Part shown: in pieces, positions 49,333 to 64,000 of the stretch
Numbering within the stretch: position 1 is the stretch's first letter
Layout of the letters: each line of letters opens with the position of its first letter
Source of the DNA: Eriocheir sinensis
Lineage: Eukaryota; Arthropoda; Malacostraca; Decapoda; Varunidae
Reading direction: 5' to 3'
Assembly (NCBI RefSeq): GCF_024679095.1
Contig: NC_066520.1
Span: 13,093,709 to 13,157,708, forward strand
DNA length: 64,000 nt
Notes under the pieces: generated by a model
The model's input: only the letters and a program-made list of their open reading frames with translations
What the model was told of the DNA's origin: nothing
Databases searched by the model: none
Translations under genes and position numbers: made by a program

Positions 49333-49341
49333 GTATGGTGA

Positions 49342-50715
49342 CCCGTCCTGTTCACTTCTGCTGTAGGTGCTGCCCCCCACCCCCTCTTCTCCCTGTAGTC
49401 AGCCCTGACCTTTCTTTGGCATCATCTTGGTGTTTGTGGTGCTGATGGCTGTAATTGTAGATGTTGTAAATTGTTTAGTACTGGATAGCTTCATGTAGTT
49501 TCCGAGAATGTAGTTTCGAGTGATGTTCGAGCTGTACAATCATCGGTCACGGTACTATACATGCCAACTCTGTCGACATCATGAAATGTTAAAATCGATA
49601 TGCCTGTGTTACCCAAAGATTTTTATATCTGAGGACTGATGTGGACGGAACAGGAAACGAAACAGGAGGGTGGAGATAACATGATGCTGCCCTTTGATTC
49701 ACACATCACCACACGTCCTCTTAGATACCTGCTGAGCTCCCCTCGCCCCTCTCGTATATACACACACACACACACACACTATTATATGTAGTTGGCCTAT
49801 CATAATAATTACGCTCTGCAAGTTTGTTATGGAGTAAATCATGGGAAAAAAATAGTCATAAAAGATGGGCAGTATTGATGATTGGTGAGCGAGGTGTCAA
49901 CAGTGCTGGCATGCTTATGGGATCAAGATACAGGTACAGGTAGAGGCACAGGTTCAGGTGAAGTTGAGTGCGGTGAGTTGAAGCACTGCGTGCGTGTGCA
50001 TCCTAGTGAACTGCTCAGCGCAAACATAAGCCCGGGGCAAGATGGCGGTCCGGAGTTTGTACGGCTTTACAGTGTCTCAGGAACACCGGGTGCTCTTCAG
50101 TGCTCGTCCAGTTTAACACAAAATCTTGAGTCTTACCAGTGAAGATAATACTATGGTCGTAGGAAATATAACTACTTAGACTTTTAAGAAACATACAACT
50201 TATAATCCATATTTCAAACGTTAGTTTCCTCGATAGATGATGCGTTCTTGAGTACCTTGCGAAATTCAGTAGGCTTGTGTGTGTGTGTGTGTATGTGTGT
50301 GTGTTGCGAGAGGAGCGTCTTGCCGGCCCTTGTAGAGCTTCCTCGGTGTTTCGGAGGGTGTGTGCGTCAACAAGGAGGCTTCTCTGTCCTGCTTCCTCAG
50401 ACCCCTTCCCCACCGGTGCCTTTCAACCTTCTGTTTACCTTTATTACACCTGCACTAACACCTGAAGCCATAACGGGCATATCTTGATTTGCAAGAATGA
50501 TTATATTTTTTTCCGGTTTCTTGCGTGTAGTCAGCCCAATGATGCGGGATGGGTGTATCCAAATTTAGCTTAGTTTAGTTCACGCTCTCCGTAAATGTCA
50601 GTGGCGTAAGGCTTTTCTTAAACTCAGATGACAGGGATAACGCCCTCTGAAATTACAGGGACAGACACATGATTGTATTGCTGATTATTTCGAAAATTAG
50701 TCCGAGTTTAGAGCT

Positions 50716-50718
<3 letters not shown>
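49342..50718 (+). other. Intron or 3' flank after the long exon
   Basis: Unique DNA with no further exon recognised. The first AATAAA downstream of the long open frame is at 50896-50901, about 1.5 kb away, which slightly favours splicing over an independent terminated transcript. Confidence 0.4.
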
Positions 50719-50781
<63 letters not shown>

Positions 50782-50789
50782 TTTGGTTA

Positions 50790-50847
<58 letters not shown>
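50719..50847. repeat. Compound (CA)n-(CT)n microsatellite
   Basis: CA 50719-50780 and CT 50792-50847. Confidence 0.95.
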
Positions 50848-50848
<1 letters not shown>

Positions 50849-51406
50849 ATGACGCAAAAACATAAAAAAATGGCGTCACACAACGTAATCCATATAATAA
50901 ACATTTAATTATACTTTAGGCGCTATTATACCAGCATATGCACGAATTGTAAAAAAAATAATTATCTGCGATAATGAAAAGCGCTGGCAGTCCATCCAGG
51001 GCTTGGCCAGCAAGACCTCGACCCTCACTAGCAGGGCGGGAGATGCAGCAGTTCAGAATTAGCGGCCGCGCAGTGCCCTAGCTGCACTGGGACGTTTTTT
51101 TTGTTTGCGTGTGTGTGTGGGGGGGGGGGGTAAGGTCGCCCAGGTATGATAGACCCACTATTGGGACTCCCCATAAGAAGTTTTGAGAAAAATGCAATGT
51201 AATTTAACAAATTGGATTTATTTTGTGTAGGGATTGGGCCCCCCAGAGATAACTTAGGTCCTCCATATATAAACGTAGAAGAGCCGCGCCACTGCGTTAA
51301 GCGTTAAGTTATGCGTTGCTTAGTACGCCCAGCCAGGAGCATAGTGTGTCATGTAGTTGTTACAATGCCTAGGATTAATTACTAACAAAGCTTCATGTAA
51401 ACTAGC

Positions 51407-51656
<250 letters not shown>

Positions 51657-51771
51657 ACAACAAATGTAAATAGATTGTCTACTACTGAAACTGCTGAGAT
51701 TCCATTAAGCAGCATATGCATACCCCTAGGGAAAGATTACAATATTTTCTAATAGTAATAATCACCCACAG

Positions 51772-51979
51772 ACAAACTCCAGCATAGATAAGCGGGAGCA
51801 CCTGTACAAGATCTTGGTGATAGGAGAACTTGGCACCGGCAAGACATCCATCATCAAGCGCTATGTCCACCAGTTCTTCAGCCAGCACTACCGGGCCACC
51901 ATCGGCGTGGACTTTGCCCTCAAGGTGCTTAACTGGGACAACAACACTGTTATTCGCTTGCAGCTGTGGGACATTGCAG
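51772..51979 (+). CDS. RAB32: Rab32 exon: P-loop to switch II start
   Basis: Acceptor CCCACAG before 51772; donor GTAAGA after 51979; 69 codons plus one base. Starts TNSSIDKREHLYKI with no methionine, so an upstream coding exon is required. Confidence 0.93.
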
Positions 51980-54900
51980 GTAAGACTGATAAAGTATAGT
52001 TTTTGTATGACAGCATCATTGAGGTGGAACATTGCTTTAAACCTTCATGAGGTCTTTATTTCAACACAGTTAATCAAGTATTCACATGTACATATTTTCT
52101 CCAAGTCTTGCAGGGAGCAGACAGCAGAGTTATTATTACAGGGAGGCTTCAAGAGTGTATTCAATGGCTACTAAATTTGCCTTTTAAATCTATCTACCTT
52201 TATTTATCTATAGATATATAAATAGATAGATAAGTTTTGACAATTCACTACCTATTTTGGTCTTGTGGACAGATGATAACTATCATACATTATTGTCTCT
52301 GTCAAGTAGGCCGTATGTGTAAGTGATTGAAATTAAAATGCATGTTTTTCTCCTTTGATGAACAAGACAAAAAAGATGCAGTACCTCTGATTTTCATGCA
52401 TCTTAGGTTTGTTACATGTATACAGTCAAATGTTTGTGTGGAGGTAAACAAAGACTCAGATTCAGCACCACAAAATCCTTTGAAAAATGCAGCTTAGCAG
52501 CTTTTCCTCAAATATGCTTTAAAAAGTGCACTTTTCTGTAAATCTGCCTTATCTATTTCATGGTCTGAACAACAAGGTGTGTGGACCAGGAGTATGTAAT
52601 GTAACTCATTCCATTGATCCTTCTTGTGACTACATTTCTCTTCATGTTTCCCAGACATGTACAATGTTCCATTGCAGTTACACTTATGGAAGTGTACAAT
52701 ATTTGGTACTATACAGGTCAGGAGCGATTTGGGAACATGACACGTGTGTACTACAAGGAGGCAGTGGGAGCCTTTGTAGTGTTTGATGTGACACGTGCAC
52801 AAACCTTTGATGCTGTGACCAAGTGGAAGACTGACCTGGACACCAAAGTCACTCTAGCAGATGGTTCCCCAATTCCTACTGTCCTTTTGGCCAACAAGGT
52901 AGGTTGGCAGGAAAGTTTCTAAGCTTTCAGTGTGTAAGGAATGTGTGTTGTAAACCTAAAATCTGATAAGTTTCAGACACACTTTTTTCACTTAATCCTG
53001 ATGTATTACATAATAGTTTCAAGTGCTAATATTTCTTTTAAGATGAAAAATTTCTTGTGCACAACAACAACAGTGCCCTATTAGTCATATGCCAACATTG
53101 AACAGAAATGGTTGACCCCAGAATTGAAATATTTATTCTTAAATAATTGCTTATGAGACTACACCATAAATAGTTTCAGGAACGTATGGAGATATTGTAT
53201 GTATTTCATAATTGGAAGATGTCATATGTTTGTCGGCATCATCTGTATGGTATTTTCTGAGCTCAGTATTGCAAAGTAGGAAATGATGTTTCATACAACC
53301 AGCAACAGTGAATCACCACAAGAGTATACATTTTTAGCTGAGAAAATCATGAACCATAAATTAATTACCGAAGTGATTTTAGAGAAAACAATGAAAGAAT
53401 ATTTTTTCTTCACAAAAAAATGCTAAGCAAACCTTTGCCTTCCTTTTTTGCATCACTAGTTGGAGTTCAGTCTGTTACAGCTTATGCATCCAGAAAACAT
53501 TTTAACTGACCCCTCATTTCTAGAGCAGCACTGGAAAACATTTATGAATAAGAATACATGATTTCTATGTTACTGTGTGATCTGTCAGCAAACCTTAATT
53601 TCTTGTACTCTAACAGTGTGATCAGCCCAAGGAAGGTGTGGTGAACAACCCGGCACGGATGGATGATTACTGTAGAGATAGAGGCTTCAGTGGATGGTTT
53701 GAGACTTCAGCCAAGGAAAACATTAACATAGATGAAGCTTCTCGATTTCTTGTTAACAGAGTAAGTTTTACCCTATTTCTTATTTATAAATTATTATATT
53801 TATTGTTTATTTAATAATATTTATTATATTGCTTTATTTTACTTGTTATTATCATTATTATCAATGGTCAGCAAAGTATGAATTACGTACGATCAAAGAT
53901 AAACTCAGAAAGAAAGCAACTGTATCCATGGTGCTATGCTGAAAAGCTGAAAGTGGAACGTATACTATTGGCCTAATGGTTATCAGTGAATGCAGAGAAA
54001 AGATACTCCAGTTTGGTCCCTGCTATCATTGAGTCTGACCTAGCTCTGCAGTGAGCCCCAGCTTCTGGCTTCTGTCAGCACTGGTACCAGTACCAGAGTT
54101 CAAGTACTAATGATCTCAGTACCAAAATCAAAAGTATATCTGCCCAGCCCTACTGTGCACACATGGCAAAATAAGCAAGTGTCAACAAAGAATTATCCTC
54201 AATCATTGATCTACTTCTAAAGACAGAGAAAAGAAATGTTTGAAGAGCTAGTGTCCTGTAGTGAAATGATATAGGCTGATAATGATGTTGTATAAATGTA
54301 GTACACCAATTCACATAGCACTGGTGTGTGACTCATGGATAAGTGGTTTCTTTCCTGATTCCCCAATTGGTTGGCTGCTCGCCTGGGATGGTGGAGGAGC
54401 CCTAACTTACAAGCACCTAACAGTGTTATCTTACCCACTGTTCAGCTGTTTTCTAGTGTTGACATTATAGTAGTAGCAAGAACATATCATGAACAACTCA
54501 AAACATATTGTTAAATATTGGGACATAAGTTTTTTTCATAGGCAAATGATATCTGGTTAATTGTGGAAGTACTATTTGATTGTACTTTGCTTTTATTTTC
54601 ATAAACAGTATGATAATGTCATCATACACCAAAGTGTGATAAAAGGCAACTAAAAGCAAGACATCTAATAAAGTAAAAGAAGATGAGGTTGGGGCCTAGG
54701 CCCCCTCCCCCCCTACATCCATAGAATACTTCAATATGGTGACACCAATTTTTATCTTTAGTTCACTCTACCTCTCTGAGAAACAAGGTAATTGATGATT
54801 TAATAAATGATAATTTTAGCATTCTTAATACATGTCTCTGAACTCCACTGCATGCTATAAGGGCATGTGAAAGGTAGAGATTTCATCTTACAGGAGATTG

Positions 54901-55326
54901 AAATGGGTAACTATTATTAGCCAAAACTCTTGGCAAAGAGATCACATGGACTTTTATTTTTAACCCTCATACCTCTTTTGTCTTAGACATGAGGATTAAA
55001 AATTATTCTCTGTATTACATTTTGTATTTTTTTTTTAAAGGAACATAAATTTAATGTTTTATGTGTAGCTGAGTGGATTTTCTTTTCTTCTGCAAGATGT
55101 TGCTTCAACTATTCTGCCGTCATGGTGATGAAAACAAGCTTATGATAAAGATGATACTTATGTGACATTAAATTTTGAGCCATTATTGTTGACTATAGAA
55201 AATAAATGCCCACAGATCCTGAATAATGAGAAGCAAGGGATGATGATGACAGAGAGTTTGGATGCTGACAAGTTCTCAGTGGATGGGAGGGCCAACCCAT
55301 CAGACAAGAAGGGATGCCTCTGCTAG
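51772..55326 (+). CDS. RAB32: Rab32/Rab38-family small GTPase (common exons)
   Basis: Small GTPase of the Rab32/38 (lightoid) group, which acts in traffic to lysosome-related organelles and pigment granules and anchors PKA at mitochondria in vertebrates (family knowledge). Exons 51772-51979, 52717-52898, 53617-53760 and 55216-55326 give 214 residues after whichever first exon is used. Visible are G1 GELGTGKT, the Rab32-typical KRYVHQFFSQHYRATIGVDF effector region, G3 WDIAGQE, G4 NKCD, G5 ETSAK, and a C-terminal KKGCLC offering a CxC prenylation end. Phases agree at every junction. It is closer to Rab32 than to Rab7 or Rab29 by the FALKVLNWD and GNMTRVYYKEAVGAFVVFD phrases. All catalytic residues are intact. 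Confidence in the family is very high; the first exon is uncertain. Confidence 0.95.
52717..52898 (+). CDS. RAB32: Rab32 exon: switch II to G4 start
   Basis: Acceptor TATACAG; two bases complete the glycine codon, then QERFGNMTRVYYKEAVGAF; ends LLANK at donor GTAGGT, phase 0. Confidence 0.95.
53617..53760 (+). CDS. RAB32: Rab32 exon: G4 end to G5
   Basis: Acceptor TCTAACAG; 48 codons from CDQPKEGVV to FLVNR, including GWFETSAKENINIDEA; donor GTAAGT. Confidence 0.95.
55216..55326 (+). CDS. RAB32: Rab32 last coding exon with prenylation end
   Basis: Acceptor CCCACAG; 36 codons, hypervariable tail rich in Met/Asp/Lys, ending GCLC then TAG. Confidence 0.93.
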   Translation: MLNNEKQGMMMTESLDADKFSVDGRANPSDKKGCLC

Positions 55327-56850
55327 TGCTAGGTGAGCACTGCACTTAATCATGGATCCAGACTTTGTTGGGGAAAAATGGTAACAATTTGCAAATTTGT
55401 TAATTTTAAATCTAACTTATTTTGTTTAAGGGTTTTGCATTTATGAATGGGATGAGGTAGAACATAAAGTTCATGACCATGAATTTTTACCACTACCTTG
55501 TAGTAATTTCACAGTTTTACATTGAAATTGCAAAACATAATGTATTAACTGTCTGAATATGGGAAAAGAGAGTGTTTTCCCTCCATCCCTGACCAGTATA
55601 AGACATTATATTGTCTCCATAGATAAAATTCAACATATTCAGATAGTTTTGCAGAGCCTATAATCTCTGCTAAATACCCAACAGTTATTGCTTCTTTGAT
55701 TTTTTTCCATTTAGAAACCCAATAATTATTTGTTTTATTAGTTATTCAACTTTATTAATTACAGTTTTCTTTTTAGATATTTGCTGCTTGATTCTTGTTT
55801 GATAACTTTGGTAAAGCATGTACTGCCTCTAGTAATGTTGCCTCAATCTAAAGTATCAAAATATTACTTTCTTGTCCTATTCCCCAAAGATTTAAACAGG
55901 AGAATGGTATTTTTATTTTATATGTAAGGTAATATTAAGAGATTCAACCTGAGCCAGGTGATTAATTGTAAATTTGCAGCATGACACACCTGTGCTTGGT
56001 GCTGCTAATCACAAGACTGACCAGGACTGGAGTTGCCATCGTCTTGCCGTGTGGTGTGTAATGTGTTGCTTGACTATGCTGTTGCAGACATTCCTTTGAT
56101 CCCCTTACTGGCTTGGAATGAAATATGTGTTCAGTAATGCAGCTATGTTTGTGATGAGTGAATGTGTTCATTTCAAAGCCTGAGATGGCTGGAGACATTT
56201 TGTTTTATCAGTTTTTATACAGGAATTTTTCATATCAGTAGCATGTTTGGACCAATTCCTGTGATATAACATGATGTACATACAGAGTTTATAGTTTGAT
56301 ATGTGAAAATGAACTGTAGGCTAAATGAAAAGTGGCAGATATTTTCTCTGACACTAGGAAAGATATGTTCCACTCTCCTCAACCATGTAACTACGATTTG
56401 TTGTATATTTTTTTTTCTGCTGTCACTTGACAATATTGACAAATTAATTGTCTCAGTCCAGTGCTGTTGATGATCTGTAGAAATAATTGTTCATTTGAAT
56501 CGGTAGCAATTTTTTCGTTGTGGTTATTTAAAACAAAACATTCTATTTTATTGTCATCACCTTATCAAACTGGTTGACACCTTGCTCTTTAGGTTTGAAG
56601 GTTTTAAAAATACGTCATTATTACTGATCAAAATCTCTTCCAGTGAAAACTTCTGCCCTTTACAAGCTCAACCAATTATTTTGTTGCTTAATATTCTAGA
56701 AATTACCTTTCATTTTCACTATGGTGCCTAATATAATTTTCAATGCAGCTCAAGTGATACTATAATAGTATTCACCTTAGCCTTGTTTGACTCTGAAGTA
56801 TTGCTATGTTTATGCATCCATTTTTGATATTTTGGAATAAAGAAGTTATT
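55327..56850 (+). other. Probable Rab32 3' UTR
   Basis: AT-rich non-coding sequence; the first clear AATAAA is at 56836-56841. The extent is inferred. AATAAA elements further on (about 57655, 59746) could serve longer transcripts. Confidence 0.35.
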
Positions 56851-57883
56851 TTGTTTGTAGCTGCATCACATGTAACAGCAGTTTTATGAGGAAATTCATC
56901 CTGCACCACAACAGTGCATATGTTTATACATTTGTTTTTTGTTTCAACTCTGCTGGTCATGTTCTACCTTTTAGCCATAAAGGTTTATGTGCATTATATC
57001 TGACAATACTACTACTAGTTTGGTGGTGAGATGAACGCTATATAGTATACCTGTATTTAGGGCAGTATAAAAATTTGTATTTGATTCTTATGCACACAGT
57101 GGTCAGCTCAGGGCTGTTATGGGACTCTGATCAATCTCAAGCGCAATTTGGCAGGTAGATAAAAGTAATATCTGTCTGGTTGTAGAGATACTGCTGCACT
57201 AATAAGCAGCCTCATGCTTCATGTTGGGCATAAATTATTCATTTCTGAGTTATTTATATTTAACCATATTCCTTTGACTTTCTCTAGTGATGTTAGCAAA
57301 CAGTGAAAATCAAACACTTGGCTTTTTTTTTTATTTATTTATTTATTTATTACATATTTGATGTACTGCCCCAGTAATCTTATATTGATTCCTACTCTAC
57401 TCTACTTAATTCACTCTTCTGAAAGCTCTTCACATCAAAGCACTGAAAACTCATACATACACTTTAAATGACTTATGCTGTTGGTTATTGTAAATTAGTT
57501 ATCATTACATATGACTGTATATATACTATTATTAGTTTTATCTGTTAGCCATCATGCATAAGAGTTGTATCAGATATCTGCATCTGCATCACCTACAGAA
57601 CATTAACATTATATAAAATTCTGCATTAACATCTGCAAACTCTTTTGAGATTAAATAAACATTTCCATTTACATTAGCATGTGTTTTTACAGTCAGCATC
57701 TGCATCCTCACCAACCAAAAGTACATGTGGCAAATTATAGGAGAATGAGAACATGTACAGTAAACTTCTGGTTGTCAGTCTTAACATAATTTCAGATTGC
57801 TAAAACACATTGATCATAATATCTCAGACTTGTAATTTGTCATGTTAAAGGATAAAGACAACCAATGCTCTCTTTATCAGTGT
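56851..57883. other. AT-rich intergenic DNA, no gene seen
   Basis: Includes a short T-rich/TTTA run at 57326-57350. No exon recognised. Confidence 0.5.
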
Positions 57884-57944
<61 letters not shown>

Positions 57945-58088
57945 AGTGTTAACACGTGGAACAGCTTACGGGAAGAGGTGGTGGAGGCGAACAGTGTCCA
58001 ACAAATGAAGGAAAGGGTGAATAAATGTAGATATGGAGACGGGACTATTAGAGCTTAGCTCGCCTCGGTAGACTACAAATAGGTAAAT

Positions 58089-58136
<48 letters not shown>
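57884..58136 (+). mobile_element. LINE C-terminal/3' UTR fragment between two (CA)n runs
   Basis: Between CA runs at 57884-57940 and 58089-58136, a short frame reads TWNSLREEVVEANSVQQMKE, which resembles the last residues of CR1/L2-type LINE proteins (compare FSNRVV... in the 22967 copy). The tail AGGTAAATAAACACAC leads into the second CA run, so the microsatellite is probably its expanded 3' tail. Confidence 0.55.
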
Positions 58137-58137
<1 letters not shown>

Positions 58138-59529
58138 AAGGACTAATAGGCCATCACTGTTGTTTAATGGAAAATTAACATGTAGCAAAAGTGAGAAAGA
58201 ATAAGGACTTTGGAGTGCTGGTTCAGCATAACTTGTCACCCCTAAAGCACACCAACAAGATTGTGAAACTTATAAAAGTTGACAAACATAAGCATTGAAT
58301 GGCACTACATGGAAGAGATGATGAGGAAATTTTTAGAGACCCAGGTTAGAATATGCCACATCTGCAAAATGTGTATGCTTGATATGCACATCTATACATC
58401 TGCAAATAGCTCTTTTCAGACATCTGATACATCTCTATTATGCATCATTCATTTGTACTGGCTAACTGATTGATTAATATGTAATAATCTACGTCTGTAT
58501 TTGTCCAGCATTGAACTTCAGTATTAATTAAGCTGATGTAAGACCTAAAAATGATACAAAAAAGTCAGGCTATTGTCCCCTTGATGCCACCCACTCTTAC
58601 TCGTCCAGTAGTATATATTGAAATATGTGGTATAGCATTTTGTATTAACACTAAGGTTGGTTGATTCAGTACCAAAGGCTCTCCCCAACTAAAGACTTAG
58701 AATTTTCTGCTGGGTATATTGCCATATATTTTGTATACTTATATATGTGTAGTTTGAACTTTGTGACCAAATTATACAATAATAGAGAATAAGATTATAC
58801 ATAATATTTTTGAAAGGTCAAAACAGCAAGGGAAGGTGGGATACTGATAGACTCGAGTGTTTATTTACTTGTACGATGTGCATGATGGTTTCCTTTTTTT
58901 CCAATTAATGATATTTTTTCATAAGTTGGATAAAGTACACAACCTTTTACAGAAAATTGCTGCAATGGCAGCATATTCCTGGTACACACATAAAAGCAGC
59001 ATTAGTCATTATGGAGGGCATGATTGTCTGAATTCACTCCAGAAATTATATGGGATATATGACTGAAATAGTTGTCATCTGCAATCAAGACCAAACTGCA
59101 AGGTAGTTGCAACAGTGCTCTTCAACGAGTTAAGCAGCCTGTTGACACAGCAAATATATAGTCGTTTCATACAAATTGGATTTATTGATATTTAACTACA
59201 TAACCTTTTTTGATTAAGGTAATCAGTATTTTTAAAAAATGGAAATTCAAGAGGATTGATTTATAATGTTTAATTTAAACCTGATTCTAATCATAAATGT
59301 TATGATGATTCTCACAGAAATGTAACATTTGCATCAAGCAAAACTTGATATTTATATAAAGCTGTCCAAGAGTACCAGGCTTGAGTGGTGTGTAGTGGTG
59401 GGTGTTAACGGTGTTATTCCGTTCACAAACCAAATGCTCTAATTCAAGATTTATTGATTTGTTGACAATTAAATTTCTCTGGTGCAACAACAGTACATCA
59501 TGATGATATGGGACTGAAAATGATGAAGT

Positions 59530-59560
<31 letters not shown>

Positions 59561-60923
59561 ACCTGATTGCATGAGAAATCAATTTAATAAAAAAAACATC
59601 ATGACCTGTATATAAACAGAGATTGTTAATATTTAATATAGTACTGGTTATTTAATAATGACATTTGGGCAGTGCCCCTCTTGTACTTTGTCACTTTTAC
59701 AAACTGTGCATTCTGGTATTTTGTGTATAACCTCGCTGCAGATAGCAATAAACTGCTTTTTATTATCTCTTTTCATGATGTCTGTAATTTTTTTCAATGA
59801 GTTTGTTTCCAACCTGGGTAAGCCTTATTTATGCACAGAATTGTTTTGTAGAAAAGGTTGGACTTGACACACCAGCTCTGATTTTGTGGATATTTTACAA
59901 AAGACAATAAAAATATATTGAGGAATTTAACTGATATTTATGATATCCTTATATATTTATAATTTGCACTCAGCATGTAAAGACACATTTCAAGGTAGTT
60001 TTACAGAGAGTAGTGGTTCTTCATGTTTTGTGGCACCGATAACCCTAAGCTCATTCCATGTTGACATGATAACCCCTTTTCAGTTTTAGCATACATGGAC
60101 CCATGAACTTAATTTGATACTCTTTGGGTATATTGAGTCACTGCTTTAAAAACACCTGTTATAGACACTTGAGATGCATCCCCACCAATTTATAACATTT
60201 CCAAATCTATTTTATTTTTGGGGGGGCAGAGCTTTGAGACTAGGGATTATGGGGCATTTGCCTGTTCCTAAGACCTTCATGAACTCCTTGCAGACAGCTA
60301 TGAAGTCATTGCTGTAACTTGCTTCACTATCAACCCCCATGGCCAACATAAATACCCAACATGTATTGCCAAAATTGCATTCAAAGGTCATATTCCTACA
60401 GAAACATATGTAGGTGGAACTCACTGCTAAGTCCAGCCATCCATTCTGCCCCATGTTGATGCACCATGCCTATCCATACTGCTCTCAAACAATTACACTA
60501 TATACAATCAATAAATTAGCTCATCTATTGTACTCTGTATGACCCACTTTATTGGTTGGTTTCCCCTTCTGACTATAAATTTTCTCTTGTTTTCTAGACT
60601 TACTTCATTCTTTCAAATCTACTTATCCAGGAATGGGATTCTGATGAGGATAATGATGACATAAAAATTAATATTCCATATGAATAATAATTTTGAACCC
60701 AAACAATAGTCATTTTGGCCACTTATTCATGGTAATATCAGACACATGCAAAACTTTCAACTTTGATTATTTGGAGTTCAGTAGAATGAGGAATGCTAAT
60801 GACATCTGTAATAAAAATTAAGTTGAATGAAAGGTATGGTTAAAAATGTATTAAATATCAAATGCTCAGTCATACTTTCAAAATTGTGTACAACTAAAAA
60901 TAAATTATTTAAGGTGCTTTGTA
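58137..60923. other. AT-rich intergenic DNA, no gene seen
   Basis: Contains a GT run at 59530-59560 and otherwise unique DNA. TTTATT at 60548-60553 would be an AATAAA on the minus strand for the ionotropic-receptor transcript. Confidence 0.45.
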
Positions 60924-63933
<3,010 letters not shown>

Positions 63934-64000
63934 CTAGCAGACAAAGGTATGTATGGTTATTGGCTGCCTTATTGGTTAGTCATTCATGTTCAAGTTCATA

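Overview
The window reads as a gene-sparse, repeat-dense stretch of arthropod nuclear DNA, most likely from a decapod crustacean. Three things point there. The split genes have GT-AG introns of 0.7 to more than 10 kb. Long (CA)n, (GA)n, (TA)n and (TAA)n microsatellites occur every few kilobases. The genes themselves (a lightoid-like Rab32 and a protostome-type ionotropic receptor) fit an arthropod. No bacterial operons, CRISPR arrays or viral genes were seen.

Layout. 1-19.2 kb holds no gene I can support. It contains purine or pyrimidine tracts, microsatellites, AT-rich unique DNA, tRNA-derived SINEs, an RTE-like LINE remnant and several nested inverted-repeat elements (14.5-19.05 kb), plus a GC-rich block at 14.08-14.19 kb ending in a splice donor that could be a 5' non-coding exon. 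19.27-30.18 kb (+) is a complete cytosolic tyrosyl-tRNA synthetase gene in four coding exons, 968 residues by my splice model. 30.6-34.3 kb holds LINE and SINE debris. 34.6 kb, 47.2-49.3 kb and 51.8-55.3 kb (+) together look like a Rab32/Rab38-type GTPase gene with two alternative first coding exons: a 16-codon one, giving a normal Rab of about 230 residues, and a 716-codon disordered one, giving about 930 residues. 60.9-63.9 kb (-) is the 3' part of an ionotropic-receptor gene (pore, M1-M3, S2 and M4), running off the right edge and convergent with Rab32.

The outstanding object is the tyrosyl-tRNA synthetase. Its order is: an eEF1B-beta-like GST-C domain; a full TyrRS catalytic core with intact signature motifs; a second, degenerate TyrRS core; and the usual animal C-terminal EMAPII-like domain. 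The two cores have lost complementary functions. Core 1 keeps the HIGH-like and KMSSS motifs but has lost the anticodon-loop HPGDLK motif. Core 2 has lost the catalytic motifs but keeps GGN and HPGDLK. That is the logic of an intramolecular asymmetric pseudo-dimer, as described for the double-length TyrRS of Leishmania. Here it appears independently in an animal gene, with an extra elongation-factor-type docking domain in front.

The three genes have no obvious shared pathway: translation, endolysosomal or pigment-granule trafficking, and chemosensation. Exon boundaries were placed by hand from splice consensus and reading phase. No transcript or database evidence was available.
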